From positions 1-5,299 of the forward strand of contig CATISE010000166.1 of the NCBI GenBank assembly GCA_949538655.1: a stretch of 5,299 bases of DNA, read 5' to 3'. Shown in pieces: positions 1 through 5,299 of this stretch. Position 1 is the stretch's first letter, and each line of letters starts with the position of its first letter. A program made the position numbers and the translations under genes. The DNA is from Marine Group II euryarchaeote MED-G33. Its GTDB lineage: Archaea; Thermoplasmatota; Poseidoniia; Poseidoniales; Thalassarchaeaceae. Below the pieces are notes generated by a model, which was not told the DNA's origin, searched no databases, and saw only the letters and a program-made list of their open reading frames with translations.

Positions 1-2091
1 TACATCAACCATGCCTGAATCTGGATCTGTTGAAGGAATTAACAGATGATAGGCAGTAATATTGACTCGGAAATTGGCTTGACCAAGATTGAAACAGGGC
101 GTGTCTGTCATTTCAACTCTCAAATCCCAACTGCCTCTTCCGTGGCCCCACCAAATTTCTGTTGTGATTTGATTAATTTCAATTCTCAAATCTTCCTCGG
201 ATGAATAATTTGTGAGGTTTGGTCCAAATGCATCAAAGTCAATTTGCATATCCCCTTCCCAATTCTCACTGATGAAATTGGTTTCATTTGTACCATCTGA
301 GAAATTACCTCTGTCAGGCATGGAGAAAATTACCGACCAACTCGGTGGGCCCGCTGCACACTGGTTTCCTTCAAGTGATACACTGAACAAACCTGCGTAA
401 ACACCACCTTGAGTCGTAGGGACATCGATATTGGCTGCGACATTTCCACCTACTCCAATCAAACCTACTGTCTCGAATGTAATTGAGGTGTCATTCCAAC
501 CAATCAAGTCCCAACTCTCTTCGGTTTCTTCTGTTTCCCACTTGAGTAGAACGAACGGCCCCGTGAATAATGCAACTGAAAGGATGAGCCCAGCCATTGC
601 AGTCCCAACCGCTAAGCGACGTCTTGAGGACTTGTCAACCGGTTCTACACCCCAAGGCATTCCGGCCAACTTCGTTTGAACTTTGGAAATTTCTTCTCGA
701 ATATCAAGTGTATCTTCACCATATTCGTCTCCAAGTTTGAGCTTGTTGAATTGACTTAGACCAATCATCGGCCCCAAACAAGCCAGTAGGAAGATGAGCC
801 AATATGCGCCACCGGTCGCATAGATGAGGAACACACCGAGACCGAACCAGATGAATGTCGCTGCAACCGCTTGCGTGGTCTGATACAGTGCCATGTGTGT
901 GGGACCCAAACGAGGATCACTTACCTCTGCCCAAGTGGTAATGAAGGTGAAAATGAGCCAATCAGTAACCATCAATGTCGGCATCCAGAGAACGAGAAGG
1001 GCAATCTCAGGTGCACCGATGAGCATCATCGCACTGAGACCTGCATAGCAGGCGATTGAACCCATGGCCGACAATCGCAAAACCTTGGCACGACCATAAT
1101 GATCTGACAACCAAGGGCCGAGTAAGCCGAGATACGTGGCGAAGATGAAGATGTTCGCCCAAAGGATTGCTTCACCGGCATCGAAGCCTAGAACGTCGCG
1201 CATGTAGAACATGAACATCCCCTCGAATCCATCGCCGAGTGGAATCAAGAAACACAGGAACAACACGACCCACGCAGTTCGTGTTCGCATGGCGGCGAGA
1301 AGACGATTCATCGTCGAACTCGATTCGGGGAAGGCCAAATCCGAATTGTCAATCGCTTCTTGCATGGTCTTTGCAGTCCGGCGCTTCTTCTGTGAATCGG
1401 GACCACGGATGGCCTCGCCTTCCTTCATGATGAGAGTGATGATGACTGCGAAGAATGCTGTCACCATCGCAGTGATGAGGCCAATCATTTGTATGGCAGA
1501 CCAGTCGGTTGTTCCGCCATCGGCAAAGGGGCTCGATGCTGCCGTCAGCCACCCCATCGTGAGCAATAGGATGTGACCACCACCCCGGTAAGCGAGATTG
1601 ATTCCAGAATTGAATCGGCCCAATTTGGGAATACTCTCAGCCATCATTCCGGCAACGGCTTGTTCCGCAAACAAACGGGGAATTAATGCGGCAAATACAA
1701 CACCAACGAAGACCCATGTGGCCGTTTGAATGTCGATGAAAAGAAGTGGTATGAGGAGGAGGATGTGTAAAATGGTCCCGAGCAAGATCCAACTACGTCG
1801 GCGTCCAAATGGCAATTGGACAAAGCGTTCGACTGGTTGAGCCCAAATCAATCGAAGGAAGAATGGGATCTTGAGCAGCATGATTGCAATTGCAATATCC
1901 TTGATTGGAAGTTGAAACTCATTGTTGGCAACCGTACCGATCCAAAGACCAACGAATGCATAAGGCAACATCAATCCAAGATAGAAAATCACGACCCATA
2001 TATCACGGAAAAGGTCACTCTTACCGAGATCTTTCCAACCGGTCTTGAGACCGCCGGACGGCGCGAGTTCCGCTTCGAGGACGTCGGACAT
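1..2091 (-). CDS. Major facilitator superfamily transporter with a 13th helix and extracellular C-terminal domain (3' end beyond window)
   Basis: The protein is an inner-membrane secondary transporter of the MFS; the substrate is unknown. The frame gives 697 residues with no stop before the window edge. The ATG at 2091-2089 is the first start after an in-frame TGA (2115-2113). Residues 30-450 contain about twelve hydrophobic helices in two six-helix halves. The loop PFGRRRSW (94-101) and LSDHYGRAKVLR (328-339) sit at the two MFS motif-A positions, after helix 2 of each half. The central loop (about 223-270) is hydrophilic. A cytoplasmic linker (451-492) ending in SSRRR leads to an extra helix (about 493-517), then an acidic stretch and a domain of at least 180 residues. 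That tail carries six N-x-S/T sequons (N533, N596, N602, N625, N628, N677) and two cysteines (C578, C666), as expected for an outward-facing glycosylated domain. The PAT/AmpG-like and glycoside-pentoside-hexuronide branches are possible but I cannot choose between them. It diverges from the sugar-enzyme genes, so uptake of their substrate is the natural guess. Confidence 0.88.
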   Translation of the reverse strand, partial: MSDVLEAELAPSGGLKTGWKDLGKSDLFRDIWVVIFYLGLMLPYAFVGLWIGTVANNEFQLPIKDIAIAIMLLKIPFFLRLIWAQPVERFVQLPFGRRRSWILLGTILHILLLIPLLFIDIQTATWVFVGVVFAALIPRLFAEQAVAGMMAESIPKLGRFNSGINLAYRGGGHILLLTMGWLTAASSPFADGGTTDWSAIQMIGLITAMVTAFFAVIITLIMKEGEAIRGPDSQKKRRTAKTMQEAIDNSDLAFPESSSTMNRLLAAMRTRTAWVVLFLCFLIPLGDGFEGMFMFYMRDVLGFDAGEAILWANIFIFATYLGLLGPWLSDHYGRAKVLRLSAMGSIACYAGLSAMMLIGAPEIALLVLWMPTLMVTDWLIFTFITTWAEVSDPRLGPTHMALYQTTQAVAATFIWFGLGVFLIYATGGAYWLIFLLACLGPMIGLSQFNKLKLGDEYGEDTLDIREEISKVQTKLAGMPWGVEPVDKSSRRRLAVGTAMAGLILSVALFTGPFVLLKWETEETEESWDLIGWNDTSITFETVGLIGVGGNVAANIDVPTTQGGVYAGLFSVSLEGNQCAAGPPSWSVIFSMPDRGNFSDGTNETNFISENWEGDMQIDFDAFGPNLTNYSSEEDLRIEINQITTEIWWGHGRGSWDLRVEMTDTPCFNLGQANFRVNITAYHLLIPSTDPDSGMVDV

Positions 2092-2179
2092 CGCGCGGTC
2101 TACGGCCGCGTTTCAGTCATGAGTTTGACGGATGTCGGTTTGGAAGCAAACTCTTGGTAGGGAACCGACTGGACAAGGT
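2092..2179. promoter_or_regulatory. Divergent intergenic region with two interlocking inverted repeats
   Basis: These 88 bases separate the start codons of the transporter (leftward) and the short-chain dehydrogenase (rightward), so both promoters or a shared operator probably lie here or just inside the coding regions. GAGTTTG at 2121-2127 pairs with CAAACTC at 2147-2153, and GTCGGTT at 2134-2140 pairs with AACCGAC at 2163-2169. The two arm pairs interleave, so only one could form at a time as a hairpin; alternatively either could be a regulator-binding site. A tight GTTTG-GAAG-CAAAC hairpin (2138-2151) is a further alternative. I see no convincing TATA box, BRE or Shine-Dalgarno sequence for either gene. 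The regulatory role is inferred from position and symmetry only. Confidence 0.4.
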
Positions 2180-2968
2180 ATGCGTGTGGCGATTACCGGT
2201 GCAGCGGGCCTGATTGGAGGCATCGTTTACGACCATTTGTCCTCTCTGGGTCACGAGGTGATTGGAATTGATCGACCATTGGATGATTGGTTGGCTGCCG
2301 GAAGGAACACTGATGATCAAAATGCGCGAAACAGGGTCACCATTGAAATGGATTTGACCACAGTTTCGGATGAGGAATTGTGTGCGATTCTCGAAGGCTC
2401 TGATTGCCTCATTCATCTAGCTGCAGACGCGAATCCCTCAAATGAAGATTCATCGATGGTGCGCAACAATATCGAACTTACAACTGCGATTTTCAGATGT
2501 GCAAAATTGTCCCACATTACGCGTGTGATTGTCGCATCGAGTGGTTTGGCCCAAGTGGGCCTTGAACCCCTGTTTGCTGAAGGTGGACCGATGCATGGTC
2601 GCTTGATTCGAGTCGAGGATGGAGTGGCACCGACATCGACATATGGGGCCTCAAAGATCTATGCTGAAGTATTGGCAGAGATGCATGCAAGAATCCATGG
2701 ATTGGAAACGATTGCCGTACGGATTGGAACGGTCATCCCCGATGAATCAGAGCATTGGCGTCGTGGTGGACGATTGCAGGCAACGGCATTCTTGGCAGAA
2801 GATGTAAGACGATTTTTCCAAGCCGCTGTCGAACATCCCATAGAAGGGCATCTGCTTACCGCTGCTCAATCCGATTCACCAGGTCGATTCCTAGACCTAG
2901 AACCTGGCCAGTCCACATTGAATTGGGACCCCATCCCATGGCCGAACAGTGCAGAGAATCTGCAATGA
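2180..2968 (+). CDS. NAD-dependent epimerase/dehydratase family protein (extended-type SDR), uronate-dehydrogenase-like
   Basis: This is a cytoplasmic Rossmann-fold oxidoreductase of 262 residues, likely acting on a sugar, sugar acid or nucleotide sugar with NAD. The glycine motif GAAGLIG is at 7-13, directly after the first beta strand (RVAIT). An acidic D31 ends strand 2, which favours NAD over NADP. DLT (58-60) and HLAA (79-82) fit the usual cofactor-pocket positions. The catalytic set is the ASS serines (S120/S121) and Y155-x3-K159 in TYGASK. The start at 2180 puts the glycine motif at the normal distance from the N-terminus; an in-frame ATG at 2132 would add 16 residues with no family counterpart. 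The protein is short for a nucleotide-sugar epimerase (usually 310-350). It matches uronate dehydrogenase (about 265 residues) in length, in the VRIG segment (180-183) and in the Trp-Asp-Pro...Ala-Glu-Asn ending. Uronate oxidation is therefore a reasonable but unproven guess. Its stop codon overlaps the next gene's start. Confidence 0.85.
   Translation: MRVAITGAAGLIGGIVYDHLSSLGHEVIGIDRPLDDWLAAGRNTDDQNARNRVTIEMDLTTVSDEELCAILEGSDCLIHLAADANPSNEDSSMVRNNIELTTAIFRCAKLSHITRVIVASSGLAQVGLEPLFAEGGPMHGRLIRVEDGVAPTSTYGASKIYAEVLAEMHARIHGLETIAVRIGTVIPDESEHWRRGGRLQATAFLAEDVRRFFQAAVEHPIEGHLLTAAQSDSPGRFLDLEPGQSTLNWDPIPWPNSAENLQ
2965..2968 (+). other. ATGA start/stop overlap coupling the dehydrogenase and the kinase-dehydrogenase fusion
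   Basis: The ATG (2965-2967) of the fusion gene overlaps the TGA (2966-2968) of the short-chain dehydrogenase gene. This arrangement is typical of co-transcribed and translationally coupled genes in bacteria and archaea, and it favours 2965 as the downstream start. A second in-frame ATG at 2992 would remove nine residues (MNPHHLGPH) and sits nearer to where FGGY kinases usually begin. Neither has a clear ribosome binding site. Confidence 0.65.
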
Positions 2969-4971
2969 ACCCGCACCACCTCGGGCCGCATATGTCCGAC
3001 TCATTGACACTGGGTATCGACATTGGGACCAGCTCGACGAAAGTCCTCCTTCTGAAATCAGATTCAACATGGGAAATGGGCACATGGCCCACATCAGAAG
3101 GGCTGTGGAATCAACTGCGAAACTGGTTGGGTGAGCGAGGGAAAAGTGTGTCCAGAGTAGGCATTACAGCCCACGGACCTTCAGCCGTAGTCATCCGTGA
3201 CGAGGAACTTTGTGGACGAATTATCCCTTGGCATGAACCACTACCTGAAGAATGCCAACGCCCCCCTCAAGGTGAACAGCGGTTGCCTGAAACTCGGGCT
3301 TGGGTCCCTGCGAGATTGGCGCAATGGGAATCTGAAAATGGGCCGATTGGAATGGGCGTAGCCGTCCAAATCAAAGATTTTCACAATTGGGAACTAACTG
3401 GTGTCATCGCAAGAGATCGTCGCTCAATGCGAGGATTTGGTGGTGACGGATATTTTCGTCTACCACAGAGTGTGATCGGTCGTGTCACAGAAGAGGGTTC
3501 GAAAAAATCGGGAATTGCAGAAGGAGCAGAGGTCATCTGTGGTTGTGATGATTTGACTGCAGGGGTTATCGGTCTGAATGTAAAACCAGGGGTTCTGTTC
3601 AATCTAGCGAACACCAGTGAACATGTTGGAGAAATCAACGGTGATTACCAAGAGGGGATGAGTTGGTTGCCACCTCTCGGTGAATTGCCGCCACTCTGTT
3701 ACAATGCGACAACTTTGGGTGTAAATGCCAACACCATTGAAAGAAATGAGGCCATTCTAGAATTGCGAAACAAATTCCCACCATATGAAATGTGGATTGG
3801 TGGAGGTTTGGCTCTAGAACAGCAACTTGTTGAAGATAGAAATGCGATCTACAAAGCTGGACAAGAGGTCAGCGTGCTGGGTGTTGCCCAATTGGCCAAT
3901 CGAAAACCTCTGGCAGTAATTTTCGGTGCAGGGAAAGTTGGCAGGGGATTTTTGGCACAACTTCTCAATCGTGCAGGTTGGGATTTTTCTTTGGTTGATT
4001 CTCATGCTGAAACCATAGAAAAATTACAGGACTCTGATGGTTGGGATATCCACAACCTAGCGAATGGAGAAACCGAAAGGTTGCAAGCAAAGGAAATCAT
4101 CCATTCTGATGAGGATTTATCCCGATTACTCGCCGAATCCGACCTTGTATTGACTTCGATGGGGGCCAACCATCTGATCTCTTGGGCCGAGATGATTCGT
4201 GAACCTTTGTGTAAAAGACTGGAAGATGGGGACCTGGATATCATCTTGGCTGAAAATCATCCAAGACCTGCAACTGCGGTTCGCGAAGCGTTGCTCAATG
4301 GAGCGAATGCAAAAAATGTGAAACTTATCACTGAGAATCTTGGTATTGCTCAAGCCCAGGTACTTCGATCTTGCATCGAACCTACCGAGCATCAACACCC
4401 ATTGTCAATACAAGTCCAAGACCACTGGACATTGCCCCTAGATGGTGATGTATTGCGCACCCCCATTCACATCGAAGGATTTGAACTGAAATCGAATTTT
4501 GAACGTGAATTAACCCGCAAATTGTTCACCTACAATTGTGTCAATGCCATGGTTTGTTACATCGGTCATGCCGCCGGATATGAATGGCTGGCTGATGCTG
4601 CGAATGATCCAAAAATTGCAGAAATTGCTCTTCAAGCAGGGAGGGAATCATCCGCTGCACTTGTAGCAGCATATGGTTTCGATGCAGAGGAGCAGCGATT
4701 GTGGTGTAATCGAGCGTTGGAGAAATACCAAGACAAAACCATCCGTGATCCAATCGAACGAAATGCAAGAGACCCTGTTCGAAAATTGGGCCGTTATGAG
4801 AGATTATTGGGTCCGATTCATCTTTGTATAGACCAAAATTTACCCCATCAAACACTGCTGGTTGGTGTGGCTGCCGCACTTCGATATCCTGGTGCCAAAA
4901 TGGCTGGAACTCTCCCTACGGGAGAGGCTGAGACGAGATTAGAATCTCTCTTTGCTTCTGAATCAATTTGA
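2965..4971 (+). CDS. Bifunctional fusion: compact FGGY-type carbohydrate kinase + mannitol-1-phosphate 5-dehydrogenase-type domain
   Basis: The 668-residue cytoplasmic protein has two enzyme domains. Residues 14-314 look like an FGGY sugar kinase: phosphate-binding DIGTSSTK (19-26), substrate-loop AHG (69-71), KDFHNWELTG (137-146), probable catalytic base D196 in CGCDDLTAG, NTS (216-218) in place of the usual GTS, and the adenosine-motif glycines GGG (279-281). At about 300 residues it is far shorter than the usual 480-520; most of the loss is in the C-terminal half. Residues 316-668 match the polyol-phosphate dehydrogenase MtlD (382 in E. coli): Rossmann motif GAGKVGRG (321-328), AEN (429-431), RKLFTYN (518-524) with catalytic K519 and N524, YGFDAE (570-575), RKLGRYERLL (606-615) and LPH (626-628). 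The usual active-site His eight residues after the Lys is Asn (N527). The fusion should phosphorylate a sugar or polyol and oxidise or reduce the phosphorylated product, but the substrate is unknown. The start at 2965 overlaps the upstream stop; 2992 is the alternative. The frame is open upstream to 2755, but that lies inside the preceding gene. Confidence 0.85.
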   Translation: MNPHHLGPHMSDSLTLGIDIGTSSTKVLLLKSDSTWEMGTWPTSEGLWNQLRNWLGERGKSVSRVGITAHGPSAVVIRDEELCGRIIPWHEPLPEECQRPPQGEQRLPETRAWVPARLAQWESENGPIGMGVAVQIKDFHNWELTGVIARDRRSMRGFGGDGYFRLPQSVIGRVTEEGSKKSGIAEGAEVICGCDDLTAGVIGLNVKPGVLFNLANTSEHVGEINGDYQEGMSWLPPLGELPPLCYNATTLGVNANTIERNEAILELRNKFPPYEMWIGGGLALEQQLVEDRNAIYKAGQEVSVLGVAQLANRKPLAVIFGAGKVGRGFLAQLLNRAGWDFSLVDSHAETIEKLQDSDGWDIHNLANGETERLQAKEIIHSDEDLSRLLAESDLVLTSMGANHLISWAEMIREPLCKRLEDGDLDIILAENHPRPATAVREALLNGANAKNVKLITENLGIAQAQVLRSCIEPTEHQHPLSIQVQDHWTLPLDGDVLRTPIHIEGFELKSNFERELTRKLFTYNCVNAMVCYIGHAAGYEWLADAANDPKIAEIALQAGRESSAALVAAYGFDAEEQRLWCNRALEKYQDKTIRDPIERNARDPVRKLGRYERLLGPIHLCIDQNLPHQTLLVGVAAALRYPGAKMAGTLPTGEAETRLESLFASESI

Positions 4972-4997
4972 TAGGTGGTCGCAGACCTTGCGGGGGC
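4972..4997 (+). other. Short intergenic gap, no terminator seen
   Basis: Only 26 bases separate the stop of the kinase-dehydrogenase gene from the next same-strand ATG. A 4-bp stem GGTC/GACC (4977-4987) is too weak for a terminator and no T-rich tract follows, so read-through into the next gene is plausible. A run of five G (4992-4996) lies just before the ATG. Confidence 0.4.
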
Positions 4998-5299
4998 ATG
5001 GCTCCCCCCGACACCTCCGATGAAGATGACGAGGAAGTAAACGAAACACCCAGAGGGCCACCCTCTAGGGGACCGCCCTCTAGGGGTCCACCCTCTCGCG
5101 GGCCACCAGGTCGCAGCCCCCCGAATCGACCACCTTCCGGACCACCGAGTGGACCACCCAAGGGACCACCGTCCGGGCCACCATCGAGGGGACCGCCATC
5201 GGATGTATTCGAAAACTCAGAACCGGAACCCATGTCAGAACCGGAACCGGAACCGGAACCTGAACCTGAAATGGAGGATGAGGAGGATTCCGATCCCGA
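4998..5299 (+). CDS. Low-complexity acidic / Gly-Pro-Pro / Glu-Pro protein of unknown function (3' end beyond window)
   Basis: I do not recognise this protein. The first 100 codons are open to the window edge. It begins with an acidic segment (D5-E16, mostly Asp and Glu), followed by a proline-glycine-rich region with nine Gly-Pro-Pro units (20-67) interspersed with Ser, Arg, Lys and Asn. Next come a short spacer (DVFENS, 69-74), a Glu-Pro alternation (75-91) and another acidic stretch (91-99). No globular domain, signal peptide or membrane helix is visible yet. The segment is almost certainly disordered and may be an N-terminal linker or spacer ahead of a domain lying to the right. The ATG at 4998 is the first in the frame, which opens at 4962 after a TGA; a TTG at 4968 is a less likely start. 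The frame is chosen over the antisense Gly-Gly-Pro frame because it starts cleanly after the upstream gene and has the charge pattern of a real disordered protein. Confidence 0.7.
   Translation, partial: MAPPDTSDEDDEEVNETPRGPPSRGPPSRGPPSRGPPGRSPPNRPPSGPPSGPPKGPPSGPPSRGPPSDVFENSEPEPMSEPEPEPEPEPEMEDEEDSDP
5052..5201 (+). repeat. Degenerate Gly-Pro-Pro coding repeat (15-bp then 12-bp units)
   Basis: The units encode R-G-P-P-S four times with a 15-base period (5052-5111, the last unit ending in Gly instead of Ser). Two variant SPP and RPP units follow, then four G-P-P-(S/K) units with a 12-base period and one final RGPPS. Synonymous codons vary between units (for example GGG/GGA/GGT and CCA/CCG/CCC), so the peptide pattern is kept better than the DNA. 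Confidence 0.8.
5220..5270 (+). repeat. Glu-Pro hexanucleotide repeat
   Basis: GAACCG-type hexamers encode Glu-Pro at residues 75-78 and 81-90, broken by Met-Ser (79-80). The 5238-5267 block has three identical GAACCG units followed by two GAACCT units. This near-identity points to more recent slippage than in the Gly-Pro-Pro region just upstream. Confidence 0.8.

Noticed and set aside
1211..1576. Plus-strand ORF of 121 codons opposite the transporter
   Set aside because: It lies wholly inside the transporter, whose minus-strand frame is uninterrupted with clear membrane helices. The plus-strand product shows no recognisable fold.
2119..2160. Thirteen-codon ORF between the divergent genes, a possible leader peptide
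   Set aside because: It has no ribosome binding site, no codon bias worth noting and no attenuator structure with a T-tract; ORFs of this size arise by chance.
2132..2179. N-terminal extension of the short-chain dehydrogenase from an ATG at 2132
   Set aside because: It adds 16 polar residues before the first beta strand and would use most of the divergent intergenic region. The start at 2180 places GAAGLIG at the normal position.
2755..2964. Upstream extension of the kinase-dehydrogenase frame to an ATG at 2755
   Set aside because: These 210 bases encode the end of the short-chain dehydrogenase in another frame. The extension is Arg/Ser/Trp-rich with no family counterpart, and the ATGA overlap gives a natural start at 2965.
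4977..4987. Possible terminator hairpin after the kinase-dehydrogenase gene
   Set aside because: The stem is only 4 bp and no T-rich tract follows.
4916..5233. Antisense Gly-Gly-Pro-rich reading frame
   Set aside because: It is the mirror of the Gly-Pro-Pro coding repeat, and its end overlaps the kinase-dehydrogenase gene. The plus-strand frame starts correctly after the upstream gene and has a sensible acidic/Pro pattern.

Overview
The window most resembles a marine planktonic archaeon of the Candidatus Poseidoniales (Marine Group II) type. That is an inference, held at moderate confidence. It rests on mid-range GC content, tightly packed genes with an ATGA start/stop overlap, no clear bacterial -10/-35 or Shine-Dalgarno signals, a membrane protein with a sequon-rich extracellular tail, and a neighbouring protein with Gly-Pro-Pro and Glu-Pro low-complexity tracts. 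No rRNA, tRNA, CRISPR or insertion sequence is visible.

Layout: 1-2091 on the minus strand is a long open frame for a 12-helix major facilitator transporter. It carries a 13th helix and an outward-facing C-terminal domain, and runs off the left edge without a stop. An 88-base divergent intergenic region (2092-2179) holds two interlocking 7-bp inverted repeats. On the plus strand, 2180-2968 encodes a 262-residue NAD-dependent epimerase/dehydratase-type short-chain dehydrogenase, resembling uronate dehydrogenase in size and C-terminal pattern. It overlaps by four bases a 668-residue gene (2965-4971) that fuses a very compact FGGY-type carbohydrate kinase to a mannitol-1-phosphate-5-dehydrogenase-type domain. 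After 26 bases, a new plus-strand gene starts at 4998; its first 100 codons are acidic, then Gly-Pro-Pro-rich, then Glu-Pro-rich, and it runs off the right edge.

The most interesting part is the divergent trio of transporter, short-chain dehydrogenase and kinase-dehydrogenase fusion. Together these look like a compact uptake-and-conversion module for a small sugar, polyol or sugar acid, in which phosphorylation and NAD(P)-linked oxidoreduction are carried out by one polypeptide. The fusion, the shrunken kinase C-terminal half and the replacement of the dehydrogenase's conserved active-site His by Asn all suggest a substrate or chemistry different from classical mannitol use. The substrate cannot be named from sequence alone.
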